Part shown: piece after piece, positions 1 through 9,213 of the stretch | Position numbering within the stretch: the first letter of the stretch is position 1 | Layout: every line of letters begins with the position of its first letter | From: Candidatus Undinarchaeales archaeon | GTDB taxonomy: Archaea; SpSt-1190; JASMDC01 | Reading direction: 5' to 3' | DNA length: 64,000 nucleotides | Assembly (NCBI GenBank): GCA_030753015.1 | Contig: JASMDC010000004.1 | Location: 84,046-148,045 of the forward strand | Position numbers and translations under genes: made by a program | The notes under the pieces: generated by a model | Seen by the model: only the letters and a program-made list of their open reading frames with translations | What the model was told of the DNA's origin: nothing | Databases searched by the model: none

Positions 1-1362
1 TACGAGCTCGCCCCGGGCCTCGGAGATGGCCGCGCCCGCCTTGGCAGCAGCCCCGCTCGCCTGGGCCACGGTCTCGGGTATGTCCTTCGGTCCCTGGGAT
101 ACTCCTGCGACGAATATCCCCGGCCGGTTCGTCTCCAGGGGCCTGTCCAGCGAGGTCCGCAGGTAGCCGAAGTCATCAATCTCAAGGCCGAGCGTCTCCG
201 CGAGCCTGGATATGTTGGGTGTCGGGTCGAGCCCGGTACCGAGCACCACCATGTCGAAGTCCATCGTCCGGATCTTTCCGGTGTCCAGGTCCTCGTACTT
301 GAGCGAGAGGCCCTCTGTCCTGGGATCTATCCGGATCGCGCCGATCCGTGATCGTACGTAAGTGATCCCGAACTCGTTCTTGCCCCTCTCGTAGAACTCG
401 TTGAACGCCTTACCACAGGCACGGACGTCCATGTAGAACATGTAGGGCTCGATGTCCGGATCGTGCTCTTTTGCGATGATTGCCTCTTTCGTCGTCATCA
501 TGCAGCATACCGACGAGCAGAGGTCCCTGTTGATGTGGGGGTTCCTCGAACCCACGCATTGGATGAACGCGATCCTTCGCGGCGTTGTTCCGTCCGACGG
601 CTTCTTCACATGTCCGCCGGTAGGACCGGAGGCGCTGAGGTATCGCTCGAACTCCAGCGAGGTCAGGACGTCGGGATGATGGTAGCCGAGCTCCGTCTGG
701 TTGGTAGGATCGAACGGAGTGAAGCCCGTGGCGACGATGACCGAGCCGACGTCGATGTCGAACTTCCGGTCCTCCTGCTCGAAGTCGATCGCACCGGCCC
801 CGCACGCCTTCTCACAGAGGCGACACACACCCTTCGCGTGATAGAGACATTTCTCCTTGTCCATCACGGCAACCAGAGGCACAGCCTGGGGGAAGGGGAT
901 GCGGACGTTCTTGGTAACGACCGTCCCGGCGTTGTACTCGTCGGAAATCTTTATGGGGCATTTCTCCTGGCATAGCCCACAGCCGGTACACTTCTCCTCG
1001 TCCACAAAACGTGTCTTCTTCTTGATGGTGAGGCTGAAAGCACCCGCCTCTCCAGTGATGCCCTCCACCGTGGACATGGTCAGGAGCTCTATGTTCGGAT
1101 GCCGCGCAATCCCAACGAGCTTCGGGCCCAGGATGCACATAGAGCAGTCGAGTGTGGGGAAGGTCTTGTCCAGCTGCGCCATCCGTCCACCGATGCTCGG
1201 CCCCTTCTCGATGAGGTACACCTTGAACCCAGAATCAGCAAGGTCGAGGGACGCCTGCATCCCGGCGATCCCGCCGCCGATGACCGCGACGGCGCCAACC
1301 TTCTTGCTCGCCGGTGGTGCCCCCTGGGCCTTATCATCCTTGGTCTCGTCAGTGTTGTTCAT
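1..1362 (-). CDS. hdrA: HdrA-like FAD/Fe-S subunit of heterodisulfide reductase (partial)
   Basis: The reading frame starts at ATG 1362 and is still open at the left edge, giving about 454 visible residues. After a polar leader come an FAD-binding GGGIAGMQ motif (about residue 28), a CSMC segment, and a two-cluster ferredoxin-like region (CTGCGLCQEKCP, then CRLCEKACG). Near the visible end is the HdrA signature GIFVAGVSQGPKDIPE. HdrA is the flavin subunit of HdrABC, which in methanogens bifurcates electrons from CoM-S-S-CoB reduction and in other archaea acts on other disulfide carriers. It is the last gene of hdrCBA and starts one base after the hdrB stop. No in-frame UGA (selenocysteine) is seen in the visible part. 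Confidence 0.93.
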   Translation of the reverse strand, partial: MNNTDETKDDKAQGAPPASKKVGAVAVIGGGIAGMQASLDLADSGFKVYLIEKGPSIGGRMAQLDKTFPTLDCSMCILGPKLVGIARHPNIELLTMSTVEGITGEAGAFSLTIKKKTRFVDEEKCTGCGLCQEKCPIKISDEYNAGTVVTKNVRIPFPQAVPLVAVMDKEKCLYHAKGVCRLCEKACGAGAIDFEQEDRKFDIDVGSVIVATGFTPFDPTNQTELGYHHPDVLTSLEFERYLSASGPTGGHVKKPSDGTTPRRIAFIQCVGSRNPHINRDLCSSVCCMMTTKEAIIAKEHDPDIEPYMFYMDVRACGKAFNEFYERGKNEFGITYVRSRIGAIRIDPRTEGLSLKYEDLDTGKIRTMDFDMVVLGTGLDPTPNISRLAETLGLEIDDFGYLRTSLDRPLETNRPGIFVAGVSQGPKDIPETVAQASGAAAKAGAAISEARGELV

Positions 1363-1363
1363 C

Positions 1364-2221
1364 TCACTCCACCTCCAAGACCTTCAGCGGGGATACCATG
1401 TTCCGGCTCAGGCCCAGTTCCGAGGGATCTATCCCGAGGGCATAACCGAGGAGCTGTGTGAAGTAGAGGATCGGGATCTGGAACTTCTTCTTGAGCACCC
1501 GCTCCACCTTGAACTGGATCCCGTCCAGGGCCATGTGACACATGGGGCAGGGAACGACGATGAAGTCTGCTCCCGCGTCCTGCGCCTCGGTGAGGATCTC
1601 CCCCGCCAGGGCGTAGGCATGATCCTCGTTCGTTACCATGAGCGGACCGCCGCAGCATTTGGACTTCCTCTCGAAGGGCAGGGGCTCCGCTCCCGCGAGC
1701 TTGATGATGGTATCGAGCGACGTGGGATTCTCCGGGTCCTCGTAGGCGACCTCCGCGGGCCGCACGATCAGGCACCCGTAGTAGCCGACGCCCTTCTTCC
1801 CCTTCAGGCGTCGCTTCACCTTCTTCTCGATTTCCTCGGATCCGAGGTCGTTGACGAGCACATCGAGAAAACGCCTCGACTCGACCGTGCCCTCGAATTT
1901 CACGTCCATGATGTCGTTGATCTTGGTACGGAGCGCCTCGTCCTCGAGGAGCTCGCGATGCGCCCTCTTGACCCGGTTGAAGCATGCGCTGCACACCATG
2001 ACGAGGTCCATTCCCTCCTTCTCTGCAACGGCCAGGTTCCTCGCCGGCAGTGCCACCGAGGCGACGTGGTCGAGGGCCCCTACCTCCAACGCACCACAAC
2101 AGTTCCAGTCCTCGATCTCTACAAGCTCGATGCCGAGCGCCTTGGCCACGGCCTTGGTCGACATGTTGTATTCCTTTGCAGAGGAGTCCAGGGAGCACCC
2201 GGGGAAATAGGCGTACTTCAT
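1364..2221 (-). CDS. hdrB: Heterodisulfide reductase subunit B
   Basis: A 285-residue protein of typical HdrB length carrying two CCG cysteine-rich domains: NCCGAL near residue 41, and KCCGGP near residue 185 followed by CPMCH. These cysteines bind the paired non-cubane [4Fe-4S] clusters where the disulfide is cleaved. The N terminus YFPGCSLDSSAKEY is characteristic of the family. The start ATG overlaps the hdrC stop in an ATGA arrangement, so translation is probably coupled. The physiological disulfide is unknown, because no methyl-CoM reductase genes lie in the window. Confidence 0.95.
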   Translation of the reverse strand: MKYAYFPGCSLDSSAKEYNMSTKAVAKALGIELVEIEDWNCCGALEVGALDHVASVALPARNLAVAEKEGMDLVMVCSACFNRVKRAHRELLEDEALRTKINDIMDVKFEGTVESRRFLDVLVNDLGSEEIEKKVKRRLKGKKGVGYYGCLIVRPAEVAYEDPENPTSLDTIIKLAGAEPLPFERKSKCCGGPLMVTNEDHAYALAGEILTEAQDAGADFIVVPCPMCHMALDGIQFKVERVLKKKFQIPILYFTQLLGYALGIDPSELGLSRNMVSPLKVLEVE

Positions 2222-2811
2222 TCCTTCCCCCCCCCCTTTGTACCAAAGAGCCTTCTGACCTTCGAGGAGCCCTCTATCCAGTGGGGCAGCAGCGGGATCT
2301 TACCCTTGAGGAACATCCTGAGCCCGAGCTCCGTGTAGCCGAGCGCGCCGATGGGCCCCTTTCCGAAGAGGAGGTATCGGGTCATCATCTCGGGCTCGAA
2401 GATGCGTCCATAGCGGCGGACGGTCCCGGCGAACGCCCGATCGAAGATGGGCTTGGAGCTACCGAGCTTGATGCGGCCCGCATCCGATTCCTTGAGCGCG
2501 ATCCTTCGCAGGGATTCGACGACGTCGGTGAACCGCACGTTCTGTGGACATCGCTCGTAGCACATCAGACATCCGGCACAGTTCCAGATGTCCTCGGAGG
2601 AGAGCACGTCCTCCCGCATCCCCAGCAGGACCTTCCGGATGATTCGGCGGGGATTGAATCCATCATCGAGCTCGGTGATGGGGCATGAGAGCGTGCACGA
2701 GCTGCACTGGAAGCAGGCCTTGATGTTCTCGCCCCCGGGCTCTCGGGCCACCTCGTGCTTGAATTCCGAATCAAGGAGAGCGATCTCGACTTTATTTTCA
2801 TCCGCTGCCAT
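2218..2811 (-). CDS. hdrC: Heterodisulfide reductase subunit C
   Basis: An HdrC-type protein of about 197 residues with two [4Fe-4S] motifs, CFQCSSCTLSCP and CAGCLMCYERCP, which wire electrons between HdrA and HdrB. I chose ATG 2811 because a GGAGG ribosome-binding site lies eight bases upstream. An in-frame ATG at 2859 would add 16 residues but has no such site. It is the first gene of hdrCBA. Upstream are a TATA-like CTTAAAAAT on the minus strand near 2990 and a palindrome at 2957-2971. Confidence 0.93.
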   Translation of the reverse strand: MAADENKVEIALLDSEFKHEVAREPGGENIKACFQCSSCTLSCPITELDDGFNPRRIIRKVLLGMREDVLSSEDIWNCAGCLMCYERCPQNVRFTDVVESLRRIALKESDAGRIKLGSSKPIFDRAFAGTVRRYGRIFEPEMMTRYLLFGKGPIGALGYTELGLRMFLKGKIPLLPHWIEGSSKVRRLFGTKGGGKE

Positions 2812-2956
2812 GCGCGATTCCTCCAGAGCAGAGAGGGTCTTAAACCTTCCTTTTTCCATTTGGTCGGGGACGTACCTTCACGATATCCGATCCCTCCGGG
2901 ACGTGCGTCGCGGCCGGGGATGATCCGTGTGGATATTCCCTATTTCCGATGGAGCT

Positions 2957-2971
2957 ATTAACGATTGTTAT
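2957..2971. promoter_or_regulatory. Candidate operator upstream of hdrCBA
   Basis: ATTAACGATTGTTAT closely matches the perfect palindrome ATAACAATTGTTAT at 33505 and TTAACAATTGTTAT at 50250. It lies where the hdrC transcript would begin, about 26 bases downstream of the minus-strand TATA-like CTTAAAAAT. A shared regulator is inferred, not shown. Confidence 0.5.
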
Positions 2972-3000
2972 CGCCATTGGGAGGGCATTTTTAAGGGTTG

Positions 3001-3117
3001 CTAAGATGCCCTCGCGTTTTTAATTAGAACCGGCATATCGGTTAACATTCCATGAGGCGATCCGGCGCATCCCGCCACCACAACCCCAGATCCCGGTGGG
3101 TATGTCCGTCCCACCAT
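3001..3117 (-). pseudogene. Short frame resembling an HdrA-type C-terminal end
   Basis: A 38-codon frame begins one base after the tatA stop. It contains GVVVAGCAGSPHG, reminiscent of the GIFVAGCAxGP segment near the C terminus of HdrA-type flavoproteins. It lacks everything upstream of that point, so a decayed remnant is the simplest reading. It may also be a chance frame in the tatA-hdrC gap. The gap (2860-3118) also holds inverted repeats GAGGGCAT/ATGCCCTC (2982-3014) and AACCG/CGGTT (about 3028-3043) that could end the tatA transcript. Confidence 0.25.
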
Positions 3118-3118
3118 C

Positions 3119-3295
3119 CTAATCTGTGCGAGGTTTGCCCTCTTCCGGATCGTCATCACTGGAAACACCCTTCTTGAATTCGGACCGTGCCCTGCCAAGT
3201 GACCTGGCGAGCTCAGGTATCCTCTTCGCTCCGAAGAGGAGGACCGCTACCAGTAATATGACCAGCCATTCCGAGAGACCGACAGAGAATACCAT
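3119..3295 (-). CDS. tatA: Twin-arginine translocase subunit TatA/E
   Basis: A 58-residue protein. It has a short outside segment ending in Glu-Trp, one transmembrane helix (about residues 9-21, LVILLVAVLLFGA), the hinge FGAKRIPEL, an amphipathic helix ELARSLGRARSEFKKG and an acidic tail. This is the complete TatA/E architecture, with the conserved Phe-Gly hinge. TatA forms the pore that exports folded, cofactor-loaded proteins. It sits next to moeA and the Tat-signal-bearing Mo reductase operon, whose products need this pathway. Confidence 0.93.
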   Translation of the reverse strand: MVFSVGLSEWLVILLVAVLLFGAKRIPELARSLGRARSEFKKGVSSDDDPEEGKPRTD

Positions 3296-3308
3296 GGTTT
3301 TTCACATC

Positions 3309-4631
3309 CTAAGGTAAGTTATCAAGAGAGTCCATGAGGAGAACGTCCACTTCCGATCCCGCCTCGAGAGGCTCCCTTCCGGGAGGGATTACCGCAAGGC
3401 CGTGGGATCCCATCATCGAGAGCAGGCGCGACGAGCCATGGCGTCCCGCCGCCATCCTTGCGATGTATTTTCCTTCGGACAAGCTGAGGGAGACAGCTAT
3501 GATGCGGGTCTTCTTGGCCTCCCTCTTGAGGCCTGTCTCAAGGACCGCCTTTACACTTGGCCGCTGGTACTGTTTCCTTCCACTCAGGCGTAGCACCATG
3601 GGGCGGCCGAACAGCTCGAAGGCGATCATGGCAGCGAGCGGATTGCCGGGGAGACCCAGGACGGGGCTCGCGCCGATCCTACCGAATGCCACAGGCTTCC
3701 CGGGCTTCATGGATACCTTCCAGAAGATGAGCTCACCTATCTCGTCCAGAGTGCGGGTGACCAGATCGAACTTCCCCATGGAGACGCCGCCGGACGTGAC
3801 GATCGCGTCCGCCTTCAGCCCTTCCTCAAGTCGGGACGTCAACTCATCCTGGTTATCTCGGGCCGTAGGAAGGAGGATGGGAATCCCGCCCGCACGTGAT
3901 ACCTGGGACGCGATGAAGTACCGGTTCGCATCCCATATCTTGCCTGGGGAGAGCCTGAGACCCTCATCGAGGTCCTCGATCTCCCCTCCAGTTGAGATGA
4001 TCGCGATCCGGGGTCTCCGGTGGACCGGGATGCGGCCAATCCCGATTGATGCCAGTATACCCACCTCCGGTGGGCGGACGACCGAGCCTTTAGTCACGGC
4101 GACCTCACCCGCGTGGAGGTTCTCCCCGCAGAGGGCGACGTGCTTCCCCTCCTTGGACTCATAGAGGATCTCAACTTGGTCCTCGCGGGGCCTAGTCCTC
4201 TCCACCATCACAACCGCATCGGCTCCAGCAGGGAGGAGTGCTCCGGTCATAATCCGTATCGCGTCCCCGGCCCCCACTTTAAGTGTGGACGCCGAGCCGG
4301 CCTCTAGCTCCCCCACCACTCTGAGGGTGGCAGGTGAATCCTCGCTCGCACCTCGCGTGTCCGACGCACGCACGGCGTAGCCGTCCATGGCTGCCCGGTC
4401 GAAAGGGGGTACGTTCATGGGGGAGACTATGTCCTCGGCAAGGACCCTGCTGAGAGCATCGAGGATCGGGACGTTCTCGATTCCCTCTACCACGTTGGTA
4501 CAGGAGAATATGTGGGAGAGCGCCTCATCTATGGGAATGAGGCTCGGAGGGGCTGTCGATAGGAGAGGCATTCCCTCATCCCAAGGTGATGGGACGGCAA
4601 CGACATTCTTCCTGGCACGTTCTCGTTCCAT
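3309..4631 (-). CDS. moeA: Molybdopterin molybdenumtransferase MoeA
   Basis: MoeA inserts molybdate into adenylylated molybdopterin. The protein is about 440 residues, a normal length. It shows the MoeA N-terminal signature (PPFDRAAMDGYAV), the MTGALLPAGADAVVMVE segment, the MogA-like domain with TSGGVSMGKFD, and the LPGNPLAA loop, followed by domain IV. I start it at ATG 4631, preceded by AGGAGTGAT; a GTG nine bases upstream is the alternative. It lies downstream of the Mo reductase chaperone in the same operon, consistent with local supply of Mo cofactor. Confidence 0.95.
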   Translation of the reverse strand: MERERARKNVVAVPSPWDEGMPLLSTAPPSLIPIDEALSHIFSCTNVVEGIENVPILDALSRVLAEDIVSPMNVPPFDRAAMDGYAVRASDTRGASEDSPATLRVVGELEAGSASTLKVGAGDAIRIMTGALLPAGADAVVMVERTRPREDQVEILYESKEGKHVALCGENLHAGEVAVTKGSVVRPPEVGILASIGIGRIPVHRRPRIAIISTGGEIEDLDEGLRLSPGKIWDANRYFIASQVSRAGGIPILLPTARDNQDELTSRLEEGLKADAIVTSGGVSMGKFDLVTRTLDEIGELIFWKVSMKPGKPVAFGRIGASPVLGLPGNPLAAMIAFELFGRPMVLRLSGRKQYQRPSVKAVLETGLKREAKKTRIIAVSLSLSEGKYIARMAAGRHGSSRLLSMMGSHGLAVIPPGREPLEAGSEVDVLLMDSLDNLP

Positions 4632-4656
4632 CCCTATCACTCCTGGAACATATCAC

Positions 4657-5295
4657 TTACACATCTTCGGTCCCGAGCCGGTCCCGTTCGCTAAGGATGA
4701 AGCTCTCCATGGCTCCCGCCACCTCCAGGTAGAGGGGATTGGTAGTGGAGCTGCGGATCTTGTCGCAGAGCTGTGTGATCCACTTGGCAAGATGCTTGTC
4801 GATGAACTTCCTTTGAATATCCCGCGTTCGGCGGACTGCGTCGTCATCCCTCTTCCCTAGCTCTTCAGCCTCTCTACGGCAAAGCAGTTCCATGAATCCC
4901 AGCTCCACCCCTATGTGATCGTGTGGCTCGGGAAAGCTGGTGGGGAGTGCCACTCCTGTTTCCATGTACATGCTCTCAACAGCATGTGTGGACTTCCCCA
5001 AGACCTGGCCCCCGGTCTCCCCCTCTGTATCGAGATAGACCGATTCGAATGGTTTCACGTACAGGGTACCCGGGACTATGAAGAGGGTGTTGAACTCGAT
5101 TACGGTGTCCTCCAACACGGGACGAGGAACGTCTTTCTCGCCTTTTACGCGTGGGGCCAGTTCGCGGAGTACTCTCTTCTCAAGGATGGCGCTCAGCAAG
5201 TTGTCCGTCGGTTCCAGGAGGACCGACCGGGAGAGCAACGCGTAGATGCTCTCCCGGGCACTCGCCTCGTCCTGTTTGGTCCTGGGGCGAGACAC
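4657..5295 (-). CDS. TorD/DmsD-family Mo-enzyme assembly chaperone
   Basis: A 212-residue, cysteine-poor helical protein of the TorD family, with the typical segments YALLSRSVLLEPTD, EFNTLFIVPG and PEPHDHIGVELGFM (compare the family's E-P-x-D-H-x-x-x-E-L). Such chaperones bind Tat signals and hold the apo-enzyme until cofactor insertion. The start is probably GTG 5295: it follows a GGTGA ribosome-binding site that overlaps the stop of the catalytic gene upstream. It therefore belongs to the adjacent Mo reductase. Confidence 0.85.
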   Translation of the reverse strand: MSRPRTKQDEASARESIYALLSRSVLLEPTDNLLSAILEKRVLRELAPRVKGEKDVPRPVLEDTVIEFNTLFIVPGTLYVKPFESVYLDTEGETGGQVLGKSTHAVESMYMETGVALPTSFPEPHDHIGVELGFMELLCRREAEELGKRDDDAVRRTRDIQRKFIDKHLAKWITQLCDKIRSSTTNPLYLEVAGAMESFILSERDRLGTEDV

Positions 5296-5302
5296 GAATG
5301 TC

Positions 5303-8170
5303 TCACCCGATGCGCTTGATCTCGACTGCAGTGTCGTAGAAGGACGAACTCCCGCCGATGGGATCCTGGAGTCCGATGTCCTTGAGCACTGGATCAAGGC
5401 GCATGATCGGATTCCCCGACACACCAGCGCCCCTCCATGTCTGGGCCTCGGTCTTCGTCCCGTCGACATCGGTCGCCTTGGCGCCGTACTCCCAGTGGCC
5501 GTAGGAGTGGCAGATGTTCACCACACCGGGCCGGACGCCCTCTATGACTAGTGCCTTGCCCTCGACACCCTTGCTGGAGCTTGCGGACGTTATACGAATG
5601 CGGTCGCCTGTCTTGATACTCCTTGCCGCGGCGTCCTTCGAGTTGATCTCAATGGAGTTCTCGGGCTCGAGCTCCATGAGCCACTCGTTCTGGGCGGTCC
5701 GCGACTGGGTGTGGTACGACTTCTTGTAGGTGTTCAGGACGAGGGGGAAGCCCGAGTTGTCGATGGGTTTCCACATGCAATCCTTGATGGCCTCATACAT
5801 AGGCAGACCGTCGTAGGTCTTGCCGGTCATGGAGTCGATGGTTGTCGCGAGCTTCTCCGAGTAGAAGAGGCAGACGCCCTTCCAGGTATGCGCGTGCACG
5901 TCGTCCTTGTAGCGCTTGGAGTGGTCCTCGAACCGCCCGCCACGGGCGAGGATGTAGTCGACCTTCTCCTGCTCCGTTGAGCCGGGGACACCGTCACCCT
6001 CGCCGGCGATGTTGGCGATACACTTCATGTACCAGTCCACCGCCGAGTTGAGCGGCATCCCGGGGCCGAATCCGTCGTCGCCGTAGCCGGGAAGCCCCAT
6101 CTTCTTGGCGATATCGATGATGACGTCCTCCTCCAGGCGCGTCTCCGGGTACACGGGATCGACGAGCGGGGTACGGACCTGGCTTACCGTGGTGAGGATG
6201 GCAGGCGCCGTGTGCGTCGTTGAGTAGCGCTCCAGGTAGTGGCGGTCGGGAAGTATGTAGTCACAGAGCGCGTCCGTCTCCCCCATGATGGTTGTGAAGG
6301 CTATGTGAAGCGGCAGCTTCTTGGAGTCCTTCAGCATCTCGATGTAGACCGATCCCGCCGGTGTCGAGTAGACCGTGTTCCCCATGTGGTTGATGAGGCA
6401 CTTCACGGGATAAGGGTAGTTGTCCTTGATGCTCGGTACGATCTCCTGCCAGTTCCCGTGGAGGGCCAGGGGGAACCACGGCCGCTTTGCCGGGTAACCG
6501 TTGGTCTTGAACTCCGTGGAGCTCTCGTAGTTCTTCTTCACCCGCGTCAGTGGGATGCCGGAGGCCTTGACCTTCCCGGGATGGAGCTCCTTTGCGAGGT
6601 TGTAGTCGTTGCCCTTCTTCCCGCCGGTCTCGTGCCAGTGGCCTCCGCCCTGGGCCATGCCGCCCTTGAAGCCCACGTTGCCGATGAGCCAGTTGAGCTC
6701 GGCGATGGCCATGGCGTTGTAGGTGCCGTTTGTGTGCTGCACCGTGCCGCGGTAGAAGTCCGCGCACGCCTTCCTCCCGTGGGATGTGAACTCGTCCGCG
6801 GCAGTGGTGATGATGTTGGCGTCCAGCCCGCAGATGTCAGCGTACTCCTGGATCGATTTCTCCATCACCCGCTCCTTCAGGAGCTGGAACACGGTCTTTG
6901 TCTGGATGCCGTTGACATCGACTGCGTTGCCGTCGGGAGTGAAGAGGTCACCCGCGTCGGCCTTGTCGGCGATGGCGGGTGCCCCACCTGAGAGAACCAC
7001 CAGTTGCTCGTCCGTGCCCTCGGGAAGGCCTGCGGCGTCGGCACGCAAGTACTTCATGGTGTCCAGTCGCACGAGCCAGGTGGCGTCCGACCAGTTGGGG
7101 ATGCCGTCGGCAGAGGCTGCGTCCTTGCTCGGGTTCTCGAGGTACTTCGTGTCGAAACGCCAGTTCTCGAAGATCCAGCGCATCATGCCCAGGGCGAACG
7201 CGGCGTCAGTGCCCATCTTGATGGGAATCCACTGGTTCGCCTTCGCTGCGGACTTGGAGTACCGCGGGTCGACGATGACCAGCTTACCGCCCCGCACTCT
7301 CATCTGGACGAGCTTGCGCGCCAGCGCCTGCATGGGGAAGTTCGCCTCGATAGGGGAAGAGCCGAACCAGATGATGTACTCGGAGTTCTCGATATCGGGC
7401 TTGAGATGGTTCTTGGGCTTGCCGCCGAGGCCTCCCTTGTGGAGGAGGAGCTCGTAGCCCACGTGGTGACTGGTCTCGCAGATGCTCGTGTGGTCGATCC
7501 GCTTGTTGGTCGTCCCAAAGGAGCTTCCGAAGAAGCGGTCCGTGAACTCCTTGCGCCCGTGCTCGGAGCGTCCCACGCTGTAGACGAGCTGGTTGGCCTT
7601 GGGACCCAGCTCGGGGGCGTTGGCGTCGATGGGGGTGTCAAGGTCGCGGATTGCCGCAAGCCCGTCCACTTGACCCTCGCCGAACAGGTCCCCGCCGTTT
7701 ATGATCTCGTCGATCGCCTGGTCCCAGGAGATCCGCTTCCACTTGCCCGAGCCCCGGGGGCCCGCGCGCTTCAGCGGGTACTTCACCCGAAGGGGATCGT
7801 AGAGCTCCTTGAAGCCTGCCTGTCCCTTCACGCAGGCGGTCCCCGCGATCTTCATGGCTTCGGACGGGTCCGTGGCGTAGGGGAGATGGGGCTCCTTCGT
7901 GCGCGGGTCGTAGGGGTTGCCGTCGATCTTGATGATCCGGCCGTCCTTGATCCGTGCACGAATAGCGCACCCGCTGTGGCACATGAGGCAGGTGCTGTAC
8001 TTGACCTGCACTCCGGCGTCCATTTCAGTGTTCCCTTCCGGCCCTACCTTGTAGGCCGTTGCGGGGACGAAAAGCTTATCCCGTCCCTCGAGGGCTAGCA
8101 CGGCCGCTGCCGCAGCCCCCACCTTGATCATACCGAACATGTTGCGCCGGGATATCTTCTTGCTATTCAT
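5303..8170 (-). CDS. Tat-exported molybdopterin oxidoreductase, tetrathionate/sulfur-reductase-like catalytic subunit
   Basis: A 955-residue DMSO-reductase-superfamily enzyme. The N terminus SRRNMFGMIKVGAAAAAVLA is a twin-arginine signal, so the enzyme works outside the membrane. A [4Fe-4S] motif follows (CLMCHSGC, with the last Cys in GTACVKGQAG). The phrase EYIIWFGSSPIEANFPMQALARKL belongs to the MPT-binding core. Together with the Fe-S and NrfD subunits, the architecture fits the TtrA/SrrA/ArrA/SreA clade, so tetrathionate, polysulfide/sulfur, selenate or arsenate are possible substrates; sequence alone does not decide. Start ATG 8170 follows a strong GGAGG-type site. Confidence 0.85.
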   Translation of the reverse strand: MNSKKISRRNMFGMIKVGAAAAAVLALEGRDKLFVPATAYKVGPEGNTEMDAGVQVKYSTCLMCHSGCAIRARIKDGRIIKIDGNPYDPRTKEPHLPYATDPSEAMKIAGTACVKGQAGFKELYDPLRVKYPLKRAGPRGSGKWKRISWDQAIDEIINGGDLFGEGQVDGLAAIRDLDTPIDANAPELGPKANQLVYSVGRSEHGRKEFTDRFFGSSFGTTNKRIDHTSICETSHHVGYELLLHKGGLGGKPKNHLKPDIENSEYIIWFGSSPIEANFPMQALARKLVQMRVRGGKLVIVDPRYSKSAAKANQWIPIKMGTDAAFALGMMRWIFENWRFDTKYLENPSKDAASADGIPNWSDATWLVRLDTMKYLRADAAGLPEGTDEQLVVLSGGAPAIADKADAGDLFTPDGNAVDVNGIQTKTVFQLLKERVMEKSIQEYADICGLDANIITTAADEFTSHGRKACADFYRGTVQHTNGTYNAMAIAELNWLIGNVGFKGGMAQGGGHWHETGGKKGNDYNLAKELHPGKVKASGIPLTRVKKNYESSTEFKTNGYPAKRPWFPLALHGNWQEIVPSIKDNYPYPVKCLINHMGNTVYSTPAGSVYIEMLKDSKKLPLHIAFTTIMGETDALCDYILPDRHYLERYSTTHTAPAILTTVSQVRTPLVDPVYPETRLEEDVIIDIAKKMGLPGYGDDGFGPGMPLNSAVDWYMKCIANIAGEGDGVPGSTEQEKVDYILARGGRFEDHSKRYKDDVHAHTWKGVCLFYSEKLATTIDSMTGKTYDGLPMYEAIKDCMWKPIDNSGFPLVLNTYKKSYHTQSRTAQNEWLMELEPENSIEINSKDAAARSIKTGDRIRITSASSSKGVEGKALVIEGVRPGVVNICHSYGHWEYGAKATDVDGTKTEAQTWRGAGVSGNPIMRLDPVLKDIGLQDPIGGSSSFYDTAVEIKRIG

Positions 8171-8186
8171 GATAATCACCTTCCTC

Positions 8187-9212
8187 CTAGGACAGGGGAA
8201 TCGTCTGACCCCCAATTATCAGAACGTACTTCATAGCGAACACCCCGATGAGCACGAGGAGCGACACCAGCTGGTAGGTGGCGACGGACTCTCCGCCGAT
8301 GAAGACCAGAATGGCCAGAGGGATGAGCAAACCCACTACGACCTGTCCGCCGATGTACAGGGTGCTCATGCTCCCCTCGGTGAGGAGCTTGGCCGTGGCC
8401 TGGCCCTCGGCGCCCGAGTACTTCAGGACGATCATGTCCGAGAACACCAGGATCAGTTCGAAGGCAAGGAAGATCGCAAGAATCGTTCCCAGGAGCGAGA
8501 TGACCTCGCCCTTCGTGGGACAGTAGTCGTCCTCAGACTCCGCCTTCACCACCTTCGCAGCGGGCTTCGGCTTGGCCTCCTCCTTGGACTCCTTGACTGT
8601 CTTCTCTTCCTTCTCCTCCTCTTCGGCCTCGTCATCCTCTTCTTCGTCAGCCTTCTTCGGGCAGCTGTGCGCGGGACCAATTATCCCGTGGACGAGGATG
8701 ATGAGGGCGGCCGATGACGTGATCGCCGACACCAGGAACACCAGGGGAAGTGTGGGGCTATGCCAGAGCGGACGCTGTCGGATCACACCGAAGAGAACAC
8801 CCTTGTACATCTCGATGGCAACGGCGGAGAGGAAGCCGAGCTTGCCGGCGAATTGGACGAGATCGTTCTTCCCGGTATTGAGGGCATAGAAGTAGAGCGC
8901 GCTCATCAGTGTGAAGAGAGATCCGATGTACACGTCCCAGGTCATGGGAGAGGTCACGTTCACCCTGAAGAACAGGGTTATGAAGCGCTCAGGGCGCCCC
9001 ATCTCTGCGATGATGAAGAGGGGACCGACCATGGCGAAGATCAGCGCCAGGAGGGCTGCCGTCTTCGCAATGGGCTTGAGCCGGCGTATACCGAACACCG
9101 GACCCAGGGTGGCGAGCATGAAGGAACCCGCCCCGAGCCCCAGAAGGGTCGAGTAGATCACGACGAGGTTCCCCCAGAAGAGCTCAGTGACGACCGTGTG
9201 GAAGATCGCCAT
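8187..9212 (-). CDS. nrfD: NrfD/PsrC-family membrane anchor (quinone-interacting subunit)
   Basis: A 341-residue multi-helix membrane protein with NrfD-type features (GLGAGSFMLATL near the N terminus, GRPERF, FFRVNVTSPMTW). It should move electrons between menaquinone and the Fe-S subunit. Unusually, about 50 strongly charged residues rich in Glu and Lys interrupt the protein near residues 185-235 between membrane segments. Start ATG 9212 lies just after the Fe-S gene stop (9214), and the Mo subunit follows. Confidence 0.9.
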   Translation of the reverse strand: MAIFHTVVTELFWGNLVVIYSTLLGLGAGSFMLATLGPVFGIRRLKPIAKTAALLALIFAMVGPLFIIAEMGRPERFITLFFRVNVTSPMTWDVYIGSLFTLMSALYFYALNTGKNDLVQFAGKLGFLSAVAIEMYKGVLFGVIRQRPLWHSPTLPLVFLVSAITSSAALIILVHGIIGPAHSCPKKADEEEDDEAEEEEKEEKTVKESKEEAKPKPAAKVVKAESEDDYCPTKGEVISLLGTILAIFLAFELILVFSDMIVLKYSGAEGQATAKLLTEGSMSTLYIGGQVVVGLLIPLAILVFIGGESVATYQLVSLLVLIGVFAMKYVLIIGGQTIPLS

Positions 9213-9213
9213 G

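Noticed and set aside
857..2338. Long plus-strand frame opposite hdrA/hdrB
   Set aside because: A GC-driven antisense shadow; its translation lacks domain signatures while the minus-strand frames are clear Hdr subunits.
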